The position numbers and the translations under genes are program-made. From assembly GCA_002399735.1 (NCBI GenBank), contig DHEF01000002.1, positions 159,982 through 223,981 of the forward strand: 64,000 nt of DNA, in the 5' to 3' direction. The notes beneath the pieces are model-generated. The model saw nothing but the letters and a program-made list of their open reading frames with translations, did no database searches and was not told the DNA's origin. The number at the start of each line of letters is the position of its first letter. The stretch's first letter is position 1. The stretch is from Chitinophagaceae bacterium UBA4857. GTDB lineage: Bacteria; Bacteroidota; Bacteroidia; Chitinophagales; Chitinophagaceae. This document shows, piece by piece, positions 52,881 to 62,787 of this stretch.

Positions 52881-55034
52881 TTAGTTTCCCGGTGCAAAGG
52901 GGAAGCGTAAAGATTTGTAATAATCGAGGGTTTTGCCTGGTTTTTCATAACCTTCCGGCAAAGCCATTTTACTGAATGTTTGAAAATAAAGAAGGCAGGC
53001 GTTTCTCCACCACACCGCTTCGTCGTACTGTATTGTCAACAACATGTTCACTTCATTGAAGCGCTGTGCATCTATAAAGGGCGCTAACTCTTTCCAGGTT
53101 TGCTGCATTTGTTGTACCTGCTTAACTCCTGTGTAATACTGATAGCATAATTCATCCCAAAGGCTTCGGCCGCTTTTCATTTTGTATGTCCAGGGTACAT
53201 GGTGAAACCATAAAAGATTTTTTTCTTCGCAGGTATTCATGTTTTCCCAGATTTTTCTGGCATCGGGGTGGTATTGTGCCAGCGCATTGCTGCCTGTGGA
53301 TGTACGGTTGAAGCCAATACCATTGCTATCAGCCTTATGATAGTAAGCGGGGTTCCATTCAGGACGAGGCAGGTTACTAACCCAGGGAGCAGGTCCATAA
53401 TGGTGGCCTGTACCCATGATGTGATGTAAACCTATGGGATTGCTGTATTGTACTACAATCTCCCTGCTTTCCAGCAATAGCTTTGTTGCTTTTGTAATAA
53501 AGGATTTGTTATTGGTAAAACTCATGCGTAACCATTCTTCCGCAATCTGTTCGCTGGATAAATCATGGTTCCATGCTAACCTGCCTAAGGCATACCAGTT
53601 AGCTTGTGCCATGGGGTGGCCACACCAGTTAATATCATTACCTATATTGGCTACACCCGCCATACCGGAAAGTTGGTGGTTGTCTAATTGACCATTAATC
53701 ACTTTTGCTACTGAGCTTCCCTTTCCCTTTGTATATGTATCTGCATCCAATACTTCTTTAAAAAGCGGTGCTAAAAAAACAAGGTTTGTTGCTTGGCCCA
53801 GGTATTCTTGCGTTACCTGAAATTCCATCATTAAAGGTGTTTCAGGCATGGCACCAAATAGCGGATGGAAAGGTTCTCGTGGCATAAAATCTATAGCCCC
53901 ATTTTTAACCTGCACCATCACATTTTTTTTGAATTGTCCATCGAGTGGTACAAAATCATCGTAGGCTTGTTTATGCCTGTCTACAGGGTTTTCTTCACTG
54001 TATACGAAGGCACGCCAGATAACAATGCCACCAAAAGGACCCACCGCATCTGCCAACATATTTGCTCCGTCAGCATGGGTTCTTTTATAGTCTTGCGGAC
54101 CTGGTTGTCCTTCGCTGTTAGCTTTTACCAGGAAACCGCCAAAGTCTGGTATGTAACTATATAGCTCTTTGGCTTTTTCATTCCACCAATTTTTTACTTC
54201 TTCATTTGTTGGGTCAGCGGTTGGTAGCTTACCTAATTCAATAGGTGCACTAAAGCGTGCAGTTAAGTAAACCTTGATACCATAAGGACGAAACACATCT
54301 GCGAGTGCTTTTACTTTTTCCAGGTAAGCAGGAGATAGTATAGTGGCATTAGCATTTACATTGGTTAATACCGTACCATTAATGCCAATAGAGGCATTTG
54401 CTCTTGCGTAATCAATATAACGTGGATCAATGAAAGAGGGGAGAGTGTGCCAGTTCCAGAGGGAAAACCCGGCATATCCACGTTCTACAGTTCTGTCCAG
54501 GTTATCCCAGTGATTTAATAAGCGAAGTTTAATAGCGGGAGAACTGCTAATAGCAAGGTTGGAAAGTGATTGCTGTGTTTGTATTAAACGCAGGAAATGA
54601 AAGCTTCCATATAATACGCCTTTGTCTGTATTACCAATGATTAAAATACATTTTTTACCATCAATGATTTTGGTAAGAATAATATAGCCTTCATCGCCAA
54701 TTGCGGCTAGTTGTTGATTGGTAATATTTTTTTTTAATAATGCAGAAGTATTGGGCGTTCCAATAACAATACTTCCATTTACTGTAATGCCTGTCGGTGT
54801 AAGCAACTTTTGATGAAGGAGCCCGGTTACTCCTTTTAGTAATTCATCTTTTGCTACTTGAATAGTAGGGGATGTTTCAAAAGTGACAATTGCTTTAAGC
54901 TGTTGTCTGTAGGTTGTCAACAGGTTTGGATTGTCGACTTTGTTATATCGAAGCCATAGATCATATCCATTCTCAGCATAAAGTATACTATAATGTAAAA
55001 AAAGTAATATATATAAGTATAATATTTTTTTCAT
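52881..55034 (-). CDS. GH67 alpha-glucuronidase
   Basis: A 717-residue enzyme that removes (methyl)glucuronic acid from the non-reducing end of xylo-oligosaccharides. A signal peptide (to about 20) precedes the family start GYDLWLRYNKV. The motifs KANSEGQPGP (E308), KNGAIDFMPREP (about 377-388) and EFQVTQEY lie in the catalytic barrel. Its ATG abuts the stop codon of the LacI-type regulator with no gap, so regulator, GH67 and SDR form one operon that the regulator probably controls. Confidence 0.95.
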   Translation of the reverse strand: MKKILYLYILLFLHYSILYAENGYDLWLRYNKVDNPNLLTTYRQQLKAIVTFETSPTIQVAKDELLKGVTGLLHQKLLTPTGITVNGSIVIGTPNTSALLKKNITNQQLAAIGDEGYIILTKIIDGKKCILIIGNTDKGVLYGSFHFLRLIQTQQSLSNLAISSSPAIKLRLLNHWDNLDRTVERGYAGFSLWNWHTLPSFIDPRYIDYARANASIGINGTVLTNVNANATILSPAYLEKVKALADVFRPYGIKVYLTARFSAPIELGKLPTADPTNEEVKNWWNEKAKELYSYIPDFGGFLVKANSEGQPGPQDYKRTHADGANMLADAVGPFGGIVIWRAFVYSEENPVDRHKQAYDDFVPLDGQFKKNVMVQVKNGAIDFMPREPFHPLFGAMPETPLMMEFQVTQEYLGQATNLVFLAPLFKEVLDADTYTKGKGSSVAKVINGQLDNHQLSGMAGVANIGNDINWCGHPMAQANWYALGRLAWNHDLSSEQIAEEWLRMSFTNNKSFITKATKLLLESREIVVQYSNPIGLHHIMGTGHHYGPAPWVSNLPRPEWNPAYYHKADSNGIGFNRTSTGSNALAQYHPDARKIWENMNTCEEKNLLWFHHVPWTYKMKSGRSLWDELCYQYYTGVKQVQQMQQTWKELAPFIDAQRFNEVNMLLTIQYDEAVWWRNACLLYFQTFSKMALPEGYEKPGKTLDYYKSLRFPFAPGN

Positions 55035-56072
55035 CTAAAACTCTTTTTGTTTCCTTAAGGATGATTTGCGAATAATCAGGTTGGCATTAACAACAACATT
55101 GGAAGCAAGAATATCTGTTACTCCTTCAAGGTGACTAATGATTTTTTGAGCAGCTACCTGACCAATTTCATATCCCGGATAGTTAATAGTTGTCAATTGC
55201 GGTTTCACTATAGTCGTAATAGCATCATTGTTAAAACCTACAATAGCAATATCTTCCGGAATACGTATTCCCCTGTCCTTTAATATTTGCATACACACAG
55301 CTGCCGAAAAATCATTGGTGATAAAAATACCATCCGGCATTGGGTTTAATTGTAAAATTTCATTTGCGGCTTCTATTCCACTTGCTTCACTAAGATCTTT
55401 AATCAGTACGTATTCTTTTTTAACTTGAATATTATTGGATTCAAGGGTGTCTTTATACCCATTATAACGTTGATGGTAAACATTGCGGTTTAAACTTGCA
55501 GTAACCAGGGCTATTTTTTTACAACCCTGATCAATGAGATGTTGTGTAACAATTTGGCCGCATTTGTAATTGTCAATTATAATTTTGGTGCCGGCAGAAT
55601 TTTCTTCTACTCTGTCAAAAAAAATTACTGGAATTCCTTTTTCTTGGAAAGGTTTAAAGTGGTCCAAACGTTCCGTATTGAAGGATAGTGATGTGATTAG
55701 TCCATCTACGCGTTTATTGAAAAGATTTAATGCATTATTTTTTTCTTTTTCAAAATTTTCATTGGAGTGGGCTATTAATAAATGATAACCAGCTTCGTAT
55801 GTTACTTTTTCGATTCCAGATAAAACATTTTTTATAAAATTACTTTGTAGCTCATGTAAAAGTATACCTATCGTATATGATTTTTGTTCACGTAGGTTAC
55901 TGGCATAATTGTTTCGACGATAACCCAATTTTGAAGCTGTCTCCTGAACTGAAATTCTTGTTGAAGGACTAATAACGGGATTGTCCTTGAGGGCTCGGCT
56001 TACTGTAGCTGATGAGAGCTTTAGTAGTTTGGCAATGTCGTAAATGGTAATTTCTTTGTTCAATTTTTGCAA
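55035..56072 (-). CDS. LacI-family transcriptional regulator
   Basis: A 345-residue repressor or activator. An N-terminal helix-turn-helix (TIYDIAKLLKLSSATVSRAL, about residues 9-28) and hinge lead to a periplasmic-binding-protein-like sugar-sensing domain. No ATG is available. TTG at 56072 or TTG at 56063 must be the start. A LacI-type operator (56069-56080) overlaps this start region, which suggests autoregulation. The same 14-mer occurs upstream of the divergent susC. The ligand is probably an aldobiouronate or glucuronate, given GH67 in the operon; this is inference. Confidence 0.9.
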   Translation of the reverse strand: MQKLNKEITIYDIAKLLKLSSATVSRALKDNPVISPSTRISVQETASKLGYRRNNYASNLREQKSYTIGILLHELQSNFIKNVLSGIEKVTYEAGYHLLIAHSNENFEKEKNNALNLFNKRVDGLITSLSFNTERLDHFKPFQEKGIPVIFFDRVEENSAGTKIIIDNYKCGQIVTQHLIDQGCKKIALVTASLNRNVYHQRYNGYKDTLESNNIQVKKEYVLIKDLSEASGIEAANEILQLNPMPDGIFITNDFSAAVCMQILKDRGIRIPEDIAIVGFNNDAITTIVKPQLTTINYPGYEIGQVAAQKIISHLEGVTDILASNVVVNANLIIRKSSLRKQKEF

Positions 56073-56080
56073 TCGGTTGC
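56069..56080. promoter_or_regulatory. LacI-type operator at the lacI start
   Basis: GCAATCGGTTGC has outer arms GCAA/TTGC and a central CG, typical for LacI-family sites. The 14-mer AATCGGTTGCTTAA starting at 56071 recurs exactly at 56562. It overlaps the presumed TTG start codon of the regulator gene, consistent with autoregulation. Confidence 0.65.
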
Positions 56081-56559
56081 TTAAAAATAAGGAAAAAAAG
56101 TTTACTCAACTCTTATTATTCAAAAACTTTTTTTGCGAAGAACACACCCTATTAGTCAAATGGGAATAATGCTACTTCATATATTTTAATATTAGGTAAT
56201 TATAATAGTTGCTTTTTAATCAGATAATATATACACCAGAACAAATAGTGTTTGTATTATAAAATTTAAATTTTAATAGGATTACTTATTTTTTTTTAAT
56301 TTAAACTCATAAGTATTTAATTATTAGTTTTATATGAACTTTTTGTTCTTACTTTTTTTGCGTTAAATATGTGTATGAAAGATTTAGTAAACGATGGAAA
56401 GCAGTTTTATAAATTAAATGTTGAATAATTAGATTATTTGTAGTGAGAAAAAAATGAATACCAGTAAAAATGCGTCGTATATGGTATCTCATATGAACTT
56501 TCGCTCAATACTTTAAATCCTAAATTTATATTTTTAAAGCTGATGAGGTAAAAAAAAAT

Positions 56560-56598
56560 GTAATCGGTTGCTTAAATGTCATTTTTACACTATATTCG
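56560..56598 (+). promoter_or_regulatory. Putative susC promoter overlapped by LacI-type operator
   Basis: GTAATCGGTTGC (56560-56571) is the second operator. Its TTG (56568-56570) lies exactly 20 nt before TATATTCG (56591-56598), which matches the Bacteroidota -7 box TAnnTTTG with one mismatch. So the operator would cover the -33 box. The start of transcription would be near 56606. Confidence 0.5.
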
Positions 56599-56835
56599 TT
56601 ATTCAAGACATATTATCTGTCTAATAAAACGATTGTTTTTTTACTTAAAACTGCTATATGAAACAAATTAACGGAGTTCCCGACTTCTTTTTGTTCTATT
56701 GTTTCTTAGGATTTTTTTAATAGAACCTGCTGCATACTTATATTTTATTCCTATCAAATCTAGGAACGCAGCGTAAAGACAGTACTGTCTATTTTTCCTA
56801 AACCATTTTATCGTAAACTGCTTAAATGCCAAAAA
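56599..56835 (+). other. Long susC leader with perfect 14-bp palindrome
   Basis: About 230 nt separate the predicted transcription start from the susC ATG. They hold a possible 20-codon open frame (56658-56720, start MKQINGVP) and the perfect palindrome AGACAGTACTGTCT (56777-56790) about 45 nt before the ATG. Both may matter for leader regulation, but neither is proved. The rest of the 763-nt divergent gap (56081-56559) is very AT-rich with no gene and no repeat copy. Confidence 0.4.
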
Positions 56836-59800
56836 ATGAGTAGAAAATCTGTTCAAAAAAAAATCACGTACAGGTACGTGAGTTTTGTGAATCACGGTAG
56901 GCCTGCATTATTCTTGCTTGTCCTATTGCTATGCGGATGCATCTCTGTATTAGCGCAAACCAAAACTATCACCGGGACGATTAAAGATGCCTCGGGGAGT
57001 CCCATTGCAGGAGTCTCTGTGTTGGTCAAGAACACCAGTGTAAATAGTCGATCAGATGAAAACGGTCGCTTTTCAATTGCTGCCTCAAAAGGTGCGACAT
57101 TGGTAATTTCAAATGTTGGTTACTTAGACAAGGAAATAAGTGTTAACGATGATAATACTTATGAAATACAGTTAGTGGCTTCTACTAAGGATATGGACGA
57201 AATAATTGTAGTAGGGTATGGTACGCAACGAAAGGAGGCCGTCACAGGTTCTGTTGCTTCCATCAGTGGTGATATTATGCGTGAAATACCGGCAGCTAAT
57301 ATTTCACAGGCCTTACAAGGCCGTTTAGCCGGTGTAGATATATCACAAACTTCTACCCGGCCCGGTGCTACCATGCAAATTCGTATCAGGGGTGAACGTT
57401 CCTTAAGCGGCGATAATAATCCGTTGGTAGTATTAGATGGAATTCCTTTTCCGGGTTCATTGGCCGATATCAACCCCAATGATATTAAAAGTATCGATAT
57501 CCTGAAGGATGCATCAGCTACTGCCATTTATGGTTCCCGTGGTGCGAATGGTGTTATTTTGGTCACTACTGATAAAGGTAGTAAAGGAGGCAAGCCCCGG
57601 ATCAGTTATAATGCATTTCAGGCATTACAAACTGTGTTTGCCAAATACCCGATGATGAATGGTGAACAGTATGTGAAAATGCGTGACATAGCAGGTATAT
57701 ATCAAACACCGGGACTTGACGAAAGCGATGATACGAATACAGACTGGCAGGATTTGTTTTACAGGGATGGCTATGTCGCTGATCATAATATAAGTTTAAC
57801 AGGCGGAAGTGCGGGTAGTAGCTATAATTTCGGAGTGGGTTATCATGAAAACCAGGGCGTAGTACCCACACAAAAATATAAGCGTATTAACTTAAGGGCA
57901 TCATTGGATCAGCAGGTAGGTAAGTATTTCCGTTTTGGGCTTACAAATAACAGCAATCACAACAGAAGTGAAGGCAACCAAATAAGCCCCGGCGGGCCTG
58001 TAGGGTGGTCGCCTATCATGAATCCATATAATGCAGATGGAAGTTTAAAAAGAACAGTAAGAGGCACTTTGGATGAATCCTTTGTTTTAACAAGGGGTGT
58101 AGTAGAAGATTTAACCAAACGAGGTCTTTGGATTAATGAGAATAGAAATTTTGCTACTTATAATTCATTATATGGTGAGGTTAAAATTCCCTGGGTGGAT
58201 GGTTTGAAGTATAGAGTTAACGGAGGTTTAAATTACATCCAAACAAACCATGGTAACTTTACGGCAGAAGGTGTTAATTCAGTTAACGCGGGTACTCTAT
58301 CCTCTGCAGGTATCAGCACCGGTCAGACCTACCATTGGACGATTGAAAATGTATTAACTTATGATAAGACATTTAATCAAAAGCATAATGTTAATGTGAC
58401 AGCGTTGTATTCTTCAGAGAAAAGTACATATAATAGCTCTTCTATGTCTGCCAGGGATATTCCTTCTGAAGCCTTCCAGTTTTATAATATAGGTCAGGCT
58501 GCAGGGGAAATTACAGTTAATCCTAATAATCAGGCTTATGCGGTATGGGGCTTGCAATCTTATATGGGGCGTGTAATGTATGCTTATGATAATCGGTACA
58601 TGATTTCTGCGACATTAAGAAGCGATGGATCTTCCAGATTAGCACCTGGCCATAAGTGGCATACTTACCCCGCAATCTCTGTGGGTTGGAATATTTCAAA
58701 AGAGAATTTCATGGAAAGAATATCCTGGATTGATAACCTGAAAGTACGTGCCGGTTGGGGACAAACTTCTAACCAGGCTGTGGGTGTATATTCTACGTTA
58801 GGATTGTTAAGTACAAGGCCGTATAACTTTGGCGATGATACCTATGATGTAGGTTATTATGTAACACAATTACCTAACCCCGGGTTAGGTTGGGAGTTTT
58901 CTAAAACTTTAAATTTAGGGGTAGATTTTGAACTGTTTAACAGGCGGCTAACCGGTACTGCTGAATACTATGTGACCAATACGCATGATATTTTACTGGG
59001 ACGCGGACTTCCTCCTACCTCTGGTGTAAATGGATTTACTGATAATATTGGTCAAACACAAAACAAAGGGTTTGAGTTAAGTTTAAATGGTGTAATACTC
59101 GACAACAAAAATGGCTGGACATGGGAAGCAGGAATAAACTTTTATGCAAACCGTAACAGATTGGTGGCACTTGCATCTGACCACCAACAGGATCTTGGAA
59201 ATTCATGGTTTGTTGGCTATAACATCAATGCCATTTTTGATGTAAAGAAAATTGGCTTGTGGCAGGAAAAGGATGCTGCACTCATGAATCAATTAGAAGC
59301 GGGTGCTGTGCCTGGTATGATACGGGTAGAATACCTGGGGGGCTACAATCCTGACGGTTCACCGGTAAGGCAAATTGGAGCAGATGACAGGCAGGTGATG
59401 AATGTGGATCCCAACTTTAGCGGTGGCTTTAATACCCGGGTAAGTTATAAAGGATTTGACTTAAGCCTGGTAGGTATTTATAAAAATGGCGGCCTGCTAA
59501 TCAGTAATTTTCATGGGCCGGCCGGCTATTTAAATAAATTAACCGGACGTGGCAATAACCTGGATGTCGATTACTGGACGCCTGATAACCCTGATGCAAA
59601 GTATCCTAATCCGGCCGGACCATTGAGTGGAGATAACCCCAGGCACGCATCCACGCTTGCTTATTTCGATGCTTCTTTCTTAAAAGTGCGTACCATAACA
59701 CTTGGATATGATTTTAACCGTAATATCATAAAAAATAATGACGTAAGATTACGTATGTACTTCACCGTACAAAATCCGTTTGTCATGTTTTCTCCTTTTC

Positions 59801-59946
59801 ACCGGGAGTCTGGTTTAGATCCTGAGACTAATTCTTATGGAAACGAAAACGTAGCTACAGGAGGATATCCAAGGCGCTTCCTGACAGTAGGTACCAATTC
59901 ACCGGCACTTCGTAACTACGTATTAGGCCTTAATTTAAATTTTTAA
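56836..59946 (+). CDS. SusC/RagA-family TonB-dependent transporter (second)
   Basis: A 1036-residue outer-membrane transporter. Signal peptide (hydrophobic core about 25-40, ending VLAQ), carboxypeptidase-regulatory-like domain (about 42-120), TonB-box-like DEIIVVGYGTQ near 118-128, plug (about 130-245) and beta-barrel ending LGLNLNF. It is only distantly similar to the SusC at 15.3 kb, so the pairs are not a recent duplication. It is divergent from the LacI-type gene and followed by its susD. Confidence 0.95.
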   Translation: MSRKSVQKKITYRYVSFVNHGRPALFLLVLLLCGCISVLAQTKTITGTIKDASGSPIAGVSVLVKNTSVNSRSDENGRFSIAASKGATLVISNVGYLDKEISVNDDNTYEIQLVASTKDMDEIIVVGYGTQRKEAVTGSVASISGDIMREIPAANISQALQGRLAGVDISQTSTRPGATMQIRIRGERSLSGDNNPLVVLDGIPFPGSLADINPNDIKSIDILKDASATAIYGSRGANGVILVTTDKGSKGGKPRISYNAFQALQTVFAKYPMMNGEQYVKMRDIAGIYQTPGLDESDDTNTDWQDLFYRDGYVADHNISLTGGSAGSSYNFGVGYHENQGVVPTQKYKRINLRASLDQQVGKYFRFGLTNNSNHNRSEGNQISPGGPVGWSPIMNPYNADGSLKRTVRGTLDESFVLTRGVVEDLTKRGLWINENRNFATYNSLYGEVKIPWVDGLKYRVNGGLNYIQTNHGNFTAEGVNSVNAGTLSSAGISTGQTYHWTIENVLTYDKTFNQKHNVNVTALYSSEKSTYNSSSMSARDIPSEAFQFYNIGQAAGEITVNPNNQAYAVWGLQSYMGRVMYAYDNRYMISATLRSDGSSRLAPGHKWHTYPAISVGWNISKENFMERISWIDNLKVRAGWGQTSNQAVGVYSTLGLLSTRPYNFGDDTYDVGYYVTQLPNPGLGWEFSKTLNLGVDFELFNRRLTGTAEYYVTNTHDILLGRGLPPTSGVNGFTDNIGQTQNKGFELSLNGVILDNKNGWTWEAGINFYANRNRLVALASDHQQDLGNSWFVGYNINAIFDVKKIGLWQEKDAALMNQLEAGAVPGMIRVEYLGGYNPDGSPVRQIGADDRQVMNVDPNFSGGFNTRVSYKGFDLSLVGIYKNGGLLISNFHGPAGYLNKLTGRGNNLDVDYWTPDNPDAKYPNPAGPLSGDNPRHASTLAYFDASFLKVRTITLGYDFNRNIIKNNDVRLRMYFTVQNPFVMFSPFHRESGLDPETNSYGNENVATGGYPRRFLTVGTNSPALRNYVLGLNLNF

Positions 59947-59958
59947 AAGAAAGTGATT

Positions 59959-61914
59959 ATGAAAAATATACAATTATTTATCTGTGCGGGAGTGATATTC
60001 CTAATCCTGTCACTTTCCTCCGGATGTTCTAAAATTTTAGAAGAAGAGCCTCGTCATATTTATACGCCGGAATATTTTAAAACCGAAAGAGGTGTAAAGG
60101 GAGGCATCACATCTCTTTATGCACGGTTGCGCTGGTTGTATGGACAGGCTTATTATTATAACAGTGTTTTAACCGGCACTGATGAAGCTACCTGGGCGCA
60201 AAGCGCAGATGGAAATTTTAGAGATGCTGATATGTCAGGGGTAGGAAATATCACACCGACAACCAGCCGGTCCGATGTTTTGTGGGATAACTCTTACTAT
60301 AATATTAACACCGCAAGTGGTATTATTGAATACGGCGGAGAAGTGGGAGTGGCAGATGTATTAATCGCTGAAGCTTATTTTTTCAGAGGGTTTGATTATT
60401 TTTTACTGGTACAAACCTTTGGGGGTGTTCCGCTTGATTTAGGCGCAGGTGAATTAAAATTTAATACTTCAACCTCAGCAAAGTCGGTACGGAATACGGT
60501 TTCTGAAGTATATACAAAAGCTATATTTCCTGATTTGCTCAAAGCCATTAATGATTTGCCCGAAAGCCAGACAATTATAGGAAAGGTTACCAAAAATACT
60601 GCACGCCTGGTTTTGGCTAAAGCTTACCTTACTTATGGTTGGTGGTTGCAAAATCCCAATAATATTCCAACCTATCCGGAAACGGCCCGAACTGACCCTA
60701 ATGGTCAAACAGCCCAGTGGTATTTTCAGCAGGCATATAATTTAGCCGTTCAAGGCATTGATAATCCTGGGCCATATGCTTTACAGCCCACTTATTATGA
60801 TGTGCATTGGGCACCCAATGATCGTAATAATGAAATGATGTTATTTGCCGATCATACTGAGACCAGCGAGTTTTATAATGGAGCCAGTCTAACCTGGGGG
60901 AATGGTGGAGCACCTGATAATTTTGCGGTATGGATGTACACCTGGAATTATACCAATATCAGGAGCAGTACTTCCAATACTTCCTGGACTGCGGTAAGTT
61001 CTGTACAACGAGAAGCCAGCCAGCATCTAGGCCGTCCCTGGACACGGATGGCACCACCACAGGGCGTGTTTACCAATACCTTTGCCGATAAAACCAACGA
61101 TTCACGTTATGATGGAACTTTTACAACGGTTTATCGTGGCAATTGGAACTTATTAAATACAGGTTTAACTAATACACCAACTTTATACAATGCCAATATG
61201 TTACCTGTAACGCCGGGACAGGCAATATTGACTTTTTTAAACGAAAATTCAAATACTGCAGTTGATTATTCTGGCAACAAGGGAAACGTAGGAGCTGGTG
61301 CTTTACCGGGTAGAGCAGACTTTGTGATAGAACCTGCTGCAATTAGCAGGCTCCGTCATCCCGGTCTTTGGAAATTAGGGACTTACCGTACAGATAATAA
61401 CGGTAGTTTAGGTGAACCTAATGCAGGAACTACTCGTCCTTTTAATGTGCTTAAATTTTCCGAATTTTATTTTGTAGCGGCCGAAGCGGCTGTAAAAGGG
61501 GCTGCTCCACAAGCCGGTAAAACGGCAAGAGATTTAATTAACGTTATAAGAGCCCGGGCCGGTAAATGGCGTTGGGATAATAACGGTAATGTAGCAAAAG
61601 TACAGGATAACAGTGCTGCCATGATGGCTGCTACGCCGGCCACCATTACCATTGATTATATTTTAGCTGAACGTTCCAGGGAATATTTTGGTGAAGGTTA
61701 TCGCTGGTTTGATTTGGTACGAACTCAGAAATGGGCCGAAGTAGCCGGTACTTATCGCATTGCCGGTACTGGTGTTAATGACCATGTAGCTCAAAATTTT
61801 AATCGTACTATACAGCCATTCCATTATTTACGTCCCATTCCACAACGCCAACTTGATTTAATGGAAGCTACACCCGCTGAGAAAAAGGCTTACCAAAACC
61901 CCGGTTACGACTGA
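59959..61914 (+). CDS. SusD/RagB-family glycan-binding lipoprotein (second)
   Basis: A 651-residue surface lipoprotein with a lipobox (LSSGC, C23). It has the classic RagB/SusD architecture: an N-terminal SusD-like half with TPR helices, and a C-terminal half ending LRPIPQRQLDLM, typical of the family. It pairs with the SusC ending 12 nt upstream. I chose ATG at 59959; a GTG at 59953 is possible but less likely. A strong terminator follows at 61990, so the pair is a closed two-gene unit. Confidence 0.93.
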   Translation: MKNIQLFICAGVIFLILSLSSGCSKILEEEPRHIYTPEYFKTERGVKGGITSLYARLRWLYGQAYYYNSVLTGTDEATWAQSADGNFRDADMSGVGNITPTTSRSDVLWDNSYYNINTASGIIEYGGEVGVADVLIAEAYFFRGFDYFLLVQTFGGVPLDLGAGELKFNTSTSAKSVRNTVSEVYTKAIFPDLLKAINDLPESQTIIGKVTKNTARLVLAKAYLTYGWWLQNPNNIPTYPETARTDPNGQTAQWYFQQAYNLAVQGIDNPGPYALQPTYYDVHWAPNDRNNEMMLFADHTETSEFYNGASLTWGNGGAPDNFAVWMYTWNYTNIRSSTSNTSWTAVSSVQREASQHLGRPWTRMAPPQGVFTNTFADKTNDSRYDGTFTTVYRGNWNLLNTGLTNTPTLYNANMLPVTPGQAILTFLNENSNTAVDYSGNKGNVGAGALPGRADFVIEPAAISRLRHPGLWKLGTYRTDNNGSLGEPNAGTTRPFNVLKFSEFYFVAAEAAVKGAAPQAGKTARDLINVIRARAGKWRWDNNGNVAKVQDNSAAMMAATPATITIDYILAERSREYFGEGYRWFDLVRTQKWAEVAGTYRIAGTGVNDHVAQNFNRTIQPFHYLRPIPQRQLDLMEATPAEKKAYQNPGYD

Positions 61915-61989
61915 TAAAAGATTTTTGTAAAACAAAAGAATAGCGTGTATCCTTCACACGTTGTTAATAAAGTTTTTCGTTATAGTAAA

Positions 61990-62018
61990 ATGGGGTTATT
62001 TCGGTAACCTCATTTTTT
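61990..62018 (+). terminator. Rho-independent terminator after second susCD
   Basis: ATGGGGTTA, loop TTTCGG, TAACCTCAT: a 9-bp stem with one G-T pair, followed by a run of T. It lies 76 nt after the susD stop. Confidence 0.8.
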
Positions 62019-62787
62019 ATTAGTAGGATTAATGAGAAGAGATGTCTTGTGAGGGGTAGTATAATGATGTCGTTTTTTATCACATTTTTCTACTCGCCAA
62101 ACTGATTCAAAAGCCAATATCCTTTTGGTTTTAGTTATGTAATAATATTAATCGCTTATTTAATATATTTTCAAAATTGGGCTAATGAGCCTCAAACCAC
62201 TGCTCTTATTGCGATACTATCATCCCAATGTTCGGAAACTTCTGCTGGAAAATGTTGAAATTTCATCCGAACCCCGGTAAAGATTTTCCAATATTCAAAT
62301 TATAACACTAGTTATTTAGGATCAAGGTAATATACTACCGGCTTGGGAAAACTGGCTGGTTGTAATTTTATACGATTGTAGAATAATATTGCAAGCCCAA
62401 AACTTAACATTGACTATGTTAACTAAATAAAATTTTATCTTGAAGCGATTATTGCGCATAAATACATTTCTATCAGACAATTTACTCAAAATGATTGGTT
62501 GGATATTATAGCGTTATATTTAATGTTGCAATAGGTTTCATTCTTTCCTGTCGTTAAGCTGAATAATTGCTTTTGCTTAAACTGGATTGGTAAAAACGAA
62601 GAGGCTTTAGTAATACTGTTTGCCATTGAAAAAGAATTGTCCAATGGACATATCTAATTTCGCTGGTAAAATTAAAAATGTTAAAGGAGAGTGATCCGAA
62701 AGCAGTCTGCACGTTAATAGATTCGGTGATGAACAAAATGAACTTACGAAATCAGGAAAAATATTTATTGAAAAATATGGTAAACGT
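62019..62787. other. Gene-poor stretch with coding-like fragments
   Basis: No full gene is visible. Between about 62540 and 62720, short open stretches in two plus-strand frames read LNWIGKNEEALVILFAIEKE, then after a frame change SNFAGKIKNVKGE. This has a loose resemblance to the C-terminal end of RteC-type regulators, but too weak to call. A 37-codon frame (62678-62791) ends in an ATGA overlap with the peptidase start. None of the repeat-family copies is present. Confidence 0.35.

Noticed and set aside
52868..52948. Longer start for the SDR gene
   Set aside because: The extension lies within the end of GH67 and does not belong to the SDR fold.
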